DNA from: Cryptomeria japonica
Lineage: Eukaryota > Streptophyta > Pinopsida > Cupressales > Cupressaceae
Assembly (NCBI RefSeq): GCF_030272615.1
Contig: NC_081406.1
Span: 400,348,939 to 400,412,938 of the forward strand
DNA: 64,000 nucleotides
Reading direction: 5' to 3'
The notes under the pieces: model-generated
The model's database searches: none
What the model saw: only the letters and a program-made list of their open reading frames with translations
Told to the model about the DNA's origin: nothing
Shown here: in pieces, positions 21,816-32,642 of the stretch
Layout: every line of letters starts with the position of its first letter
Numbering within the stretch: position 1 is the stretch's first letter
Program-made: the position numbers and the translations under genes

Positions 21816-24140
21816 ATGGTGGTTCCCACTCATATGCATCAATTTGAGTGCCAGAGATGACATAATCAACCCTGGGACTATGAGCCAGCGGTAAGTGATC
21901 GATCTTAAGCCTGTTAATCATTTCAATTTTGAATTTTTTTGTTGAATTTTTAAATTTTTGGCATGTTGAAGTCGGGATTTCTCATTTTGTCGTGTGAGAC
22001 GGGATCCTGTCTTGTATGAAAAACTGATTAAGTTTGTTTTATCATTTAAGTCCACTAGTTTTGCCATACTGAAACTACCCTTGTGTTGTACAAGAACATT
22101 AAAAATAGCCCATTTTGTTGTCCTAGAGCTAGTCTTGTGTCGTATGAGAGTCTTTTGTCATACTAGGCCTATTCCTGACTCGTACGAGTTGCTGCCTCTA
22201 CTGTGTTATGTTGTTTGAAAAACAATGAGCATTTTTAAAGGTGTAAACTTGAAATTTTGATTTTGTAGTTGATGTATTTGGATTTGCGTGATGTTTTGCT
22301 TCTCTTATAGGCTAATTTGAAATGTTTCGTGATGGTTTGTTATTTGATTTTTGCAGGTTCGATTGCCCCATGTGTTATTTAGATGTGTATATCCACTGAC
22401 CATGACCTTAGTGCATCAATTGTCAGATATTGATTGGGCACATATTGATTTGTGTGGATTGACTCACCTTTTAGAGTTGCCTGATATCCGTGTGAATCAC
22501 AGAATGCTGACTGCGCTTGTAGAGAGATTCCATTTTGAGCATAACACGTTCCATTTGCTAGTTGGGGAGATGACCATCACTCCCGAGGATGTGTATAGGA
22601 TTCTCCATATCCCTTTTGTTGGAGGGAAGTTTGATTATGATGCAACACATCTTCTTGGGTTACTAATTGTTAGATAGGTTTTTAGGGATCCTGATATTCT
22701 GACACGTTCTATCAGTTGGGATGTGATGATGACCAGGTACAGTGAGGACTTTCCACTTGCTTGCATCTTGGTAGGTTTTATTGACTATTTTCTGATATCG
22801 GACAGGGGGCAACATGGATTTTTGTGTGGATGGGGTAGGATGTTAGAGAGGATTATTGAGACCCCTCAAATATTAGGTTGGTGTTCTTGTATATTCGCAC
22901 ACATGTATCGTGGGATGCATGAGATTGTATATAGGGAGGGGAAGAGTATGGCTGCAGGAGTTTTGATTTTACAGGTATGGGCCTAGGAGCACCCCCTAGT
23001 TTGTAGGCCAATTGTCAATGAGGGCAGGGATCCTGGTCAGCCCATTATTTATAGATATTCAGGTTATGTTACTCAGCCCCATTTGGGAAAGACAAATTTT
23101 TGGAGACGACAACTGGATGACTTGATAGCCATAATATGGAGACTGTATAGGGGTCTAGAGCTGTGGGATAATTGGAGGATTATTCACAGGGATTTGTTCG
23201 TGAATCGACGACTCATCGACAGATCACAAACTGTAGTTGAACGATTCGTTGTTTCCCGAGTGATGAGGCAATATGGTAGACCTTAGGGGTTCTCGCAGGA
23301 GTTCACTGCATACGCGCATTATGCAGATGAGGAGAGGCAGGGATGGGCACCGAGATTAGCTTACTCCTTGAGCATGCAGGAGCTGACTGGATTACAACAT
23401 CTCAGATGGGACTATATGGATGATGTTGCAGATGCAGGGGTCTTGCCCCAGTATAGGGATCGGTTCCAGCAACATCCATTCCCGAGATTTACGGATCCGG
23501 ATGAGCAGACACCTCGCATAGAGGAGGTAGAGGATGATGCCCCCGCATAGGGACAGGGACATGGATAGAAGGCTGAGGCTCCGAGGTGGGCAGGTGGTGA
23601 TCCTGGTGCTAGCAACAGCGGGGTACCAGCTAGTGGTAGGCAGCAAAGAGTAGAGGGCGGATCCCTAGGGACAGTTGGAGTGAGACTTGGTGGAGTGAGA
23701 GTGTCGGAGGGTGGAGGCAAAGAGGAGAGAGCAGCGCCAAGATAGGTCAGGCAGAGGAGAGAGGAGCAAGGGGAGCTGGAGGCGATGGAGGCGGAGAGCC
23801 TATGAGGGATGAGGGGGCCAACACAACTCAGTCGATGAGAGAATGCCTAGGAAGGTTACAGTCACAGCTGATAGTGGCATAGACTCAGCTGGCAGAGAAA
23901 GACTGTCAGTTAGTAGAGATGAGAGCATAGCGAGACTCTTTGTGATAGGAGGTCCTTCATCAAATGAGCCAGGCAACCTATTATGTTGCGGCTTATAGCG
24001 TAGCATGTCGAGTAGCACAACAGGTTATACCATATTCATAGTATATGGCTCGATCAGAGGGAGCTTGGGCACCTTGTCAGGATCCAGGTAAGTAGGCTCC
24101 ACCTCCTCCACCAAGCAATGAGGGAGAGACCAAGAGCTAG
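21816..24140 (+). pseudogene. PMD (plant mobile domain) gene antisense to gypsy copy III, two exons
   Basis: Two-exon gene opposite to gag-pol. Exon 1: 21,816-21,890 (ATG GTG GTT CCC...), donor GTAAGT. Intron: 21,891-22,356, ending TTTTTGCAG. Exon 2: 22,357-24,140. The joined frame stays in phase. Exon 2 has the PMD signature, NTFHLLVGEMTITPEDVYRI followed by LHIPFVGGKFDYD. Then come SWDVMMTRYSEDFPLACILV, WRRQLDDLIAIIWRLYRGLE and an acidic, Gly/Pro-rich tail. Stops in exon 1 (TGA) and at 22,676, 22,987, 23,287 and 23,548, plus a frameshift near 23,770, make it a pseudogene. PMD proteins of plants are host factors linked to silencing and are also carried by transposons. Its role in the element is unknown. 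Confidence 0.82.
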
Positions 24141-26481
24141 ATATTCTTTTTTTAGCTCTGAGATTTTTTTGTAGACAGACCCATTTTTTGTAGCCCTTAC
24201 GATTCTTGCTCCGATGGGAGTTTTGTACATGTCAGTTGACATTATTTTGTACCCGAGACATTGATGATTATATATATACGAGATCTAATTGGACTTCATA
24301 GTACTTGTGTTGATCGATTATGAGATGCTTCTATATGCTTTATTCCATATGTATGCATATTTTTTTTCAGTATGGATGTAATGCAAATGAATATGAATGT
24401 TTGTTTTTGTATCTTTTCATATGCAAATAAATGATGAAAATGAGTAATTAGTAATGAAAATTTTTATATTTTCTTTTTTCTATGCAGTAAGATGAATGCG
24501 AATGAGTGATAATGAAATGTATGAATCTATATAAGATGCTTATTTATGCAACTAACATCTCAATAAACAAGTACTTGATCGGAGAAATGATGAAAAAGAG
24601 ACCGCTTAGCTAAGAAATGATGATTGCATCCAACTCTCATTTAGAAGATAAAGAGATTATTACCATACCGAAATCACTCTAAATTCACAAAATATAGAAT
24701 GAAATGCAAAATGAGATGCAAAATGAAATGCAACCTAAACCTAGTCACTGGATTTAAAACACTTAAGTTTCATCACTGAGCATAACAAACATAGCAGGCA
24801 GATTAGAGTTCCTTTCTTTTCATGTGCAATATTAATTATCTTGTCCACAATGACCCTTTTTTTGTTCATATCCTTGGACAGATTACACAGGGAACCAGAT
24901 TGCATGATAAAGAAATTCGCTCAAAACAGAATTTTTTTTTATGGGAACCTCCTTGTTGCATACAAATAAGTGGAGTCGAGGTATGTGTGGTGATTTCACC
25001 TTGATGTGAAGGCTCTTATCACAAACACCCAACTTATTAGATATTTCTAGATCATCGAAATCATTCCTACAAGCAGAAAACAAAGAAAATATTATGCCCC
25101 CAATCCTTGCTTCTCTTAGTCAAGATAGACTTCCTTGAGTTATTCAGAGGGAATAATAATCAAAAACCAATATAAAAGACAACATACAAAGAAAATTTTC
25201 ATGCATAGCTCAAACTATTTAGTGATTGAATTTCATTATGTTGTTTTGCTTGTGTACTTAGTGATAAAACTCTTCGGTAGTTAGGAGACAGGTGACTGAC
25301 TCAAAGTGGACGACCAGGTTTCACTGACGTAAAGTTGACTTGGTTGATATTACTTAGGACATGTAATGTGCTTTGTCGATTAACCTAAGACTAGGACATT
25401 AATCAGTTTCAAGCCATGGGGGTTCTAACAAACCAAAATGTCACAAATGTGACTAAAATATATGTACAAGCAAAAGCGTAGATGCAACACTTCAGTATAG
25501 GAGATAAGACAAACCTGGATAAAATCCAGCAGCCATACTGATCGATGTCATTGTTTTGATTTGATGATCATTGATAGAAATGTCTGGTTTCAAAGAGTAA
25601 GTACCTCGTATAAGACCGATTTGTCTAGTTTTGAGTGTACCCTTCCTTCTATAAGGCAAGTTGATGTTTGATATAGTTTGATAGATTGATTAACAAGACA
25701 TGCGATAAGTTTGATTGTAGGCTTTGAGAGTTTGTTTGTGGTTGATTTGGTTTTAGGGATAGTCTATGCTTTCTTGCTTCGATTTTTGTTTAGTTTTCTT
25801 TTTTTGATTTTGTGAGTTTTTGATTTTTAGGATTTTGTTCAGGACATTTTATGATTTTTAGGATTTTTTTCTCAGCTATGCCCCCAATATATAGACCTAT
25901 ATGACATGATGATCTGTAGAATGCATATGGAGACAATGATTTTTGATATGATCTATATGAATGCAATATGCATGATGAAGATGCATTTCCTATTTCAACA
26001 AGGATAACCATGTTTGTTTAGCACTTTGTAATACACCAATTGAATTGGAGGTGTAAATCATTTCATAGATAAGTGGTCAATCAATCCTTAAAGTCCCTTG
26101 GAACATCCAAATTAACACACTTAGTGACTAGGATTTACAAATGGAGATGTAGAAAACTTCCCCATAGATTCTTGAAGCTTTGATCTTCTTTTGCCCATGT
26201 GAGTGCAAATGAGTTAATTCCCGCTCTTGTGTTCACTAAAGATTCTTAGCATCCTATATGACGAGCCTCGCTGCCAGCAAGCCTTGAGAGCTCCGATGAG
26301 GTTATAAACTATAATTTATCGAATATTTCTCCATTGCCAGTAGGCATCCATAGCCCTGATGGAGTTACCTGCATGTTCCCATAGTCAAGATTTTTTTTTT
26401 TTTTTTTTCAGGAATTTTTATGATTTTTTTGGTATTTTTTAGGACTTTTTTCAGCTGTACAGATTGCTGGAGCAGAGAATG
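24141..26481 (-). other. 3' non-coding region of copy III
   Basis: Between integrase and the PMD gene. The part 24,300-25,480 matches the 3' regions of copies I and II, including the small frame at 25,083-24,883 that follows a pyrimidine-TTGTAG acceptor-like site. The part 25,480-26,400 has no counterpart in copies I and II, while the block beyond integrase (TTTCAGCTGTACAG) recurs in diverged form at about 25,840-25,882. It also contains an 18-19 base T run at about 26,390-26,409. No gene seen. Confidence 0.6.
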
Positions 26482-27960
26482 CTAAGTGAATAATTTCTTC
26501 AAATGGATTGTGGTAATCAGTTCATCGAGCTTTTCTCCTTCCGATGTTGAGAGCTAATAGGCACCAGAGCAAAATACTGCAGTAACAATGTAGGGACCCA
26601 ACCAGTTGGGTTCAAACTTCCCTTTGTTGTCTCGAAACTATTGATTTTTAGGATTTTCTCTCAGAACTAGGTCACCAACTTGAAATTCTCATTGTCTAAC
26701 CTTCTTGTTATATCCTTTGGACATTCTCTTTTGATACACTCTAAGATGATCAAACGCCACTTGCTGACGTTCATCCAGCAATTCGAGCTCTTGCAATCTA
26801 GATATCCTATAGTCTTCATCAGTAACAAGACCTTGCAAAGAAACTCTTAGAGATGGTATTTCTACTTCAATTGGTAATACTACTTTAGACCCATAAACCA
26901 AAGAAATAGGTGTATCTCTAGTAGGTGTTCTGATACTTGTTATGTAAGCCCATAATGTAGGATTGAGCTATAGATGCCAATCCTTCCCATATTTGTTTAC
27001 TATTCTGTGTAAGATAGTCAACAGGTTTTTGTTAGATGCCTCAGCTTGTCCATTACCTTGAGGGTAATATACAGATGACCAGTGTTGTTTAATTTTGAAT
27101 TTCTCACAGAGCTTATCCAGATATTTACTCTTGAATTATCCTTCATTATTAGTCACGATGGACGAAGGTATCCCATACCTGCAAATGATATGATTTAGAA
27201 TGAACATAGCTACTTGTTTACTGGTTTCTTTGATGAGCAAAACTGCTTCTACCACTTAGTGAAGTACTTAGTGGCAGTTATGATAAACTTGTGTCTGTTG
27301 GATGATGCATGATAGATCTGACCAATGAGATCAAAGGCCCATTGCTGAAAAGGCCAATTTATGATGAAGGGTATGAGATCCTTTGCTAGAGAATGTATGA
27401 GGTTTCCATGTAGCTGGAACTTCTCACAAGTTTTAGAAAACTTTATAGGGTCCCTCTCCATATATGGTCAGTAGTAGCAAGCTCTTAGTAGATTCCAAGC
27501 CAAAGTAAAACCATTCGAATGAGATCCACAAATACCTTCATGAACTTCCGATAATGCATGTTTAGACTCTTCAGTTTCTAGACACCTAAGAAATGTACCA
27601 TCCAAACCTCACCTAAATAAATCACTAGCAATGATGACGTACCATGAATCCGTTCGGGGTAAGTTCCTTTTCTTATTACAGGTAAGATTTTTTGGTAAAA
27701 TTTGGTCACACAGATAAGAGTAAATGTGGTTATATCGAGATGAGTCATGTCCAATAATAGAACAGACTATCTGGGACTCAGGAGAATCATAGGCAGGGTA
27801 ATGTAACTCTTCCACCAGGAATTCAAAGAAAAAATTAGATTCCTGTAACTCAGGTATAGACGCCAAGGTGGCCATAGCATCTGCTGCTCTGTTTTCTGAT
27901 CTAGGAATCTGCTGGAATGAAACCAAAGTAAAATACTTATTTAGATCATCAACCATTTTC
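26482..27960 (-). pseudogene. Integrase of copy III
   Basis: Minus-strand integrase colinear with copies I and II. Recognisable pieces: EVHEGICGSHSNGFTLAWNL, the zinc region with CEKFQLHG where one Cys is replaced by Phe, QQWAFDLIGQIYHASS (first Asp), a damaged second Asp region (PS*LIMKDN), and the C-terminal GSEAVLPIEVEIPSLRVSLQ block that in copy II was hit by this very element. The last part reads NWLGPYIV-like. Several stops and frameshifts between 27,245 and 26,900. Confidence 0.83.
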
Positions 27961-28254
27961 TTATAAGGTATCAGTTTCTCATCTCGAGTTTGATATTTAT
28001 CATTGATTTGATTGATAATTAGTTGAGAATCTCCATAGATATGTAACTCTAGAACCTTCCATTCAATAGCTAGCTTGATCCCGTTTACTAAAGCTTCATA
28101 CTTTGCAATATTGTTTGTGCAAGGGAAAAGAATCTAGTAAGCCTTCGGGATTGAATATTTTTGAGGAGTGATAAATAGTATTCCAGCATCAGAACCATTT
28201 TGGGTGAAAGATCCATCCAAAAACATCTTCCATGATTGTTGAGTAAGGTGCATT
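27830..28254 (-). pseudogene. Second RNase H of copy III
   Basis: Tat-type extra RNase H. It reads QQSWKMFLDGSFTQNGSDAG (catalytic Asp), KYEALVNGIKLAIEWKV, LELHIYGDSQLIINQIND (Asp) and NRAADAMATLASI (last acidic position). The expected catalytic Glu region is intact (EAL), while an E to G change is visible in VNGIKL. Only one stop (after PKAY at 28,132) interrupts it, making it the best preserved second RNase H of the three copies. Confidence 0.85.
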
Positions 28255-28738
28255 ATTGATTCATATGGAAACTCTATATGCAGCGGTTGAGTGTCTTCAA
28301 GTGGAGCTTCAACAAGTTGATCTACAAATACCTGTCCTTTGATGGATTTGCATTCCACATATTCAATATGAAACTCTATAAGTACCATGACCCATTTTTC
28401 CAATCTTCCGATGAGTGTTGCTTTGTTGAGAAGATACTTGAGCGGATCAATCTTAGCTACTAGCTTGATGGAATGTGCCAACATGTAGTGTCTCATTTTT
28501 TGTGATGCAAAGACTAATGCCAAGCATGCATTTTCTATTATAGTGTAGCTCATTTTATAAGACCAAATGTTCTACTGATGTAATATATAGCTCTCTCTTT
28601 TTTATTTTCATTCTGTTGTGCTAGAAGTGCCCCCAATGATGAATCGGTGGCTGATATGTATAAGATCAATGGTTTTCCCCGAATTGGTGGCATCAATATT
28701 GGTGGATTGGATAGGTACTCTTTGATATATTGAAGATG
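28255..28738 (-). pseudogene. Gypsy RNase H of copy III
   Basis: RNase H following RT: LILYISATDSSLGALLAQ with the catalytic Asp (about 28,655-28,620) and NACLALVFASQKMRHYMLAH. A frameshift sits between these parts near 28,560. After this the frame is open through the linker into the second RNase H (28,553-28,134), showing that the two domains form one continuous polyprotein. Confidence 0.83.
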
Positions 28739-29620
28739 CTATTCAAATTCTCGATCATAGTTGTATATTACTCCTTTCCTCAATACTTTTGTGAAAGGTT
28801 GAGCTTTGTCTACTAGCTGAGAAATGAAGCATCTGATTGATTGGAGACGTCCCTGTAAACTTCTCATTTGACTGATGTTCTTCAGAGGTGACATTTCCAT
28901 TATAACTTGGGCCTTCTCAGAATCAACCTCGATTCCCTTCTTTGAAATGATGTAGCCAAGTAGTTTACCAGATGTCACTCCGAATGCACACTTTTTTGGA
29001 TTTAGCCATAGTTTGAATTTTTCTATTCTATATAGTATAGGGCCTAGCTCTTGAATATGCGTGGATCTCTTCATAGCCTTTACTAAAGTGTCATCAACAT
29101 AATATTCCATATTATTATGCATCATGTCATGAAAGATAGTAGTCACCGCTCTTTGTTAAGTTTCTCCTGCGTTCTTTAGCCCGAATGGCATGACATTCCA
29201 GCAAAATGTTCCCCATGCACAGGTGAAAGCTATCTTTTCTTGATCTCAAGGAGCTATTTTGATCTAATTATAACTAGAGAATCCATCCATTAGTGAGTAC
29301 ATCTCATACTTAACAATCATATCGACTATCATATCAATGTTTTGCAATGGAAAGTCATCATTAGGACAAGCTTTGTTGAGATCTCTGAAGTCTGTGCAAA
29401 CCCTAATAGATTTGTTTGCCTTTGACATAGGTACTATGTTTGAAATCCATTCCACATAGTCTATAGCTCTTATAAATCCATCTTTTAGCAGTTTTTCTAA
29501 ATCAACTTTGACTAGTAGTGCCACATGAGGGTGCATCTTACAGAGTTTTTGCTTGACTGGTTTAACACTTGGTGTAACAGAAAGATGATGCATGATAAGA
29601 TCAGGATCCAGGCCTGACAT
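28739..29620 (-). pseudogene. Reverse transcriptase of copy III
   Basis: Open in two long pieces, 29,620-29,264 and 29,146-28,739. It shows VCTDFRDLNKACPNDDFPLQ, YSLMDGFSSYN, then a break around 29,150-29,260, and the catalytic box EYYVDDTLVKAMKRS at about 29,100-29,060 followed by LNPKKCAFGVTSGKLLGYII. The YVDD motif is intact. The break contains the F-WNVMPFGLKN region in another frame with TGA and TAA stops. Confidence 0.88.
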
Positions 29621-31100
29621 ATCAGAGTATTTCCATGCAAAATTGATCTTCTTTTCTAAAAAAGAGATGAGTGAAATCTTTCAATTCTACTGCTGATAGT
29701 GATTGAGCTACATGAATGATGTGTGGTGTCTCTTGACTCCCAATGTTCACTGGCTGAGTTGGCTCAATCAATATAGAAGATCTCTCCTAGAAGTGACTTG
29801 GCAGTATATCAAGTATCTCACCTTCAAGCGCCTCAGAGAGGTTTTCACCTTTAGGTACATCCTTTATTTTCTCTTTTTTAGATTTTGACACCACCACAAT
29901 GTGGTTTTCGCCATCAGATCTCTTATTTTTATTTTTCTGATTTTTGTGACTAAGATACTTGATATCTATTTCAATCATGTTTTCACTCTGTTCGCTGGTG
30001 GAAGAGTACATGGTTTTAACTGCATTTAGGTAATAGGCTAGTGTGAAGTCATTGGAAAAAGTAGGTACATTCATGGGTTGGTCTTGTAGACTACAGTCAA
30101 TTAATTCAGGATGTACCAAGGATAGAGTATGGACAGGTTCGAGGGAGCTCACGATATTGTCATCACAACTGCGGATCAAAAAGTCAAGTTCTAGAAGACT
30201 TCTGCGTAAATGTCTCAATACTAGGAAGAGTCAGCACATGATTATTAAAGAGCACATTAATATTTAGTTGACCTAATCTAATGGACCTACTTGTAGCATC
30301 ATTCTCTACACCATAATGGACTTCATATCGTGGTTCGACAGTAACAAGATCAGTAGACAGATTCTTGTCATTTACATCAAAGGATTTAGAGTTTGATGTT
30401 GAGTAGATATTGTCATAAATAAGACTGTTTTCAGAGTCATCAGAGTCATTTTTTGAGTCTTCTTCAAGTGGTTGAGTGAATGTAATTATGGTATCAATAC
30501 CTACATCTTTAATGCCGTAAGTTCCTTCAAGATTTGGCTCATTTATCATTTGTATCTGACACACCTGTTGACATGATCTTGATGGTTCTATGACTCCCTG
30601 TCGTCTACTCCGTTCAACTTCCTCTGGACTGATGACCGATTATGCTTCTATAGCTTCCAATTCTTCTTGTGTAATCCCATACCTGATTTGATCTATCCTT
30701 TTAGGAGGGGTATATAATAGATGAAAAGCTTTATGGTATTCTTCCTTCCTTCAGCCCTTGTTCATAGTCTTCTTGTCTTTTTAGTCTGATTTCCTGTATC
30801 TTCTTTTCTAGCTTTAAGCGCATCAACTCTTGAGTATCATCTATGATACCGCTATACCCTTCTGTAGTTTCTTTACTGGATGTATTTGAGAGGTGGTCTG
30901 GACCCCATTCATACTCATTTGAGTCAGTCTCCGAATCGACTACTTGCTGCCTACAAGTGTATGTGACTGGAAATTTCAGTGGTGCAAACAATTCTCTGAT
31001 TCTTTCTACTTCATCTCTTATATCCTTTGGGACTTCAACTCCTTGTATTGTTGTAGCTGACACCATCAGAACTTGAGTGTTGACTGTTTCTTCTCTCTTG
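29621..31100 (-). pseudogene. Protease-RT spacer and charged linker of copy III
   Basis: Colinear with 14,780-16,280 of copy II. Pieces: 31,066-30,731 (EVERIRELFAPLKFPVTY, EKKIQEIRLKRQEDYEQGL), 30,564-30,184 (acidic Ser/Asp-rich) and 30,218-29,787 (SFLIRSCDDN-like block and Lys-rich end). Frameshifts at about 30,740 and 30,190 separate them. No enzyme domain recognised. Confidence 0.72.
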
Positions 31101-31530
31101 ATTGTTGTTTCCTCTTTTTATTTTACACACTCTCCTTGAGTTTGTTGAGTGTTTGTTTTCTGTAATGTTGTAGGCGATATCCTTTTTTGCCACTCAGACT
31201 TAGAAGTATGTTTTTGGTCTGATGTCTTTTTTGGATTGTACCCCAGTCCAACCTTATCATTTGTTGATTTTATTTGCAGTTGAATCGGTTCAATAATACC
31301 CTCTTGATATTTGCCCAAGGGACCCATACCTGAATAGCCCATGCATTGAATTATTCTGTAGCTTGGACCATATTGTATTGAGGAAATCTCACAATGTCGT
31401 ACTTCTTTGTTTTCACTATCTTCCTTAAAAAGTCATTTGAGCACATCATGCTCTTCTATTTCATCTAAGTAGAAGATTGTACAAAAAGACCATCATATAT
31501 GATATTTAGAGTTTAAGTCCGTGTTTTCAT
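31101..31530 (-). pseudogene. G-patch-like segment of copy III
   Basis: At 31,342-31,118 the frame reads MGYSGMGPLGKYQEGIIEPI and then VGLGYNPKKTS. The glycine spacing and the trailing EPI fit a G-patch-like motif better than in copy II, where I at the same place reads ELI. The segment sits between protease and spacer in both copies. Function in the element is not known; RNA binding would be a guess from the domain. Confidence 0.55.
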
Positions 31531-32642
31531 ATCCTCTTATGGTTTGCCCAAATGCTTCAGCGATGGAGGAAGAGATACTAATGAAATTATTGGTTCTATC
31601 TTGTATCCATCCATGCTAGTATTGGTAATTTTCAATTTCTTTTCCAAGTCTTTCATCAGGGCTTCTAAACTTTCATTTGTAGAGGCTACTCTATTATGAG
31701 GTAGAAAGGTATCAACACCTTTTGTCAATGCATTACAGGGGACATTTGTATCAGCAAGAATACTCACCTCAACTCCATTATAAGGAAATTTTAAGCATTG
31801 ATGGTATGTAGATGGAACTGCCTTCATTTCATGAATCTATGGTTTGCCTAGTAAGATATTGTATGAAAGAGGAAGATCAAGTACCTAGAAAATGACATCT
31901 GTTTCTATAGGTCTTACCTTAATTGGTAATGATACCAGACCTTTAGAGGTCCTTTCCTCTTCATCATAGGATTTAATTGTTATTTTCTTTCCCGGATCAA
32001 TGACATTTTTCAGAAAATCCTAGTTGTGTAATTACAAATATTCAACTGCGTGCCTCCATCTATCAAAACATGTTTGACTCTATGTTTATAGATCATGGCT
32101 TCAATGTACAATGGCTGGTTATGTGGATGATTTAGGGAGTTGTCATCTTCTTCAGAGAAGGTCAAATAGTGAGGTGAAGTTAGATGACCCAGCATAGACT
32201 GAAACCGATCAATGTCTAAATATTTTGGAACATTAGTGGTGAGCAAGGCATTGTCTAAAATCTCTTTTTGAGAAGAAGAGATTTTTAGTAATTCAAAGAT
32301 GGAAATTTGAGCATTTGTCTTTTTCAACTGTTCAACAATGGTATATCCAGAGGATGATGATGAAGTTTGCCTTTTAAGTTTATCAAATGTTGATTCTTTT
32401 TGTTTGTTTGCCGAGGCTAGTAGGTTTGACATTTTTGGAGCAGAAGTTGAAGAACTAGCTCCTTGGAGAGTTACTTTCTTTTGAGAATGGGTGATAGCCT
32501 TTTCATATTGTGATTCATTTTGTTTATCTTGGATTATGATTACATTGCAATATTCAGATTGGGAAGGCTCAATCATGTTGATAACATTGTCATTGCTGGT
32601 ATAAGTATAATTTACTTTGGCACCTCCTTTGGTCTTTGAGGA
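31531..32642 (-). pseudogene. Protease region of copy III
   Basis: Aspartic protease with HVLIDGGTQLNIC (DGG active site) near 32,080-32,040. This is followed by a frameshift (copy II continues TYSLLIQLGFFENVID) and then VIFQVLDLPLSYNILLGKP with a stop replacing Trp before IHEMKAVPS. An N-terminal Ser-rich linker (STSAPKMSNLLAS) matches copy II. The domain is broken twice. Confidence 0.82.

Noticed and set aside
22357-24140. PMD frames as a host gene
   Set aside because: The same gene with the same flanks occurs twice, each time between integrase 3' region and LTR of the same gypsy family, and both copies are broken. It belongs to the element.
23392-24242. Minus-strand frames overlapping the PMD C-terminal region
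   Set aside because: They are shadows of the Gly/Glu-rich PMD tail in the opposite direction. No motif of their own.
18956-24300. A separate non-autonomous element (LTR plus PMD) into which a reversed gypsy element had inserted
   Set aside because: The junction between PMD flank and gypsy 3' region near 24,250 is identical to the one near 39,430 in copy II. It is therefore internal to one element, and PBS and PPT positions agree with the gypsy orientation.
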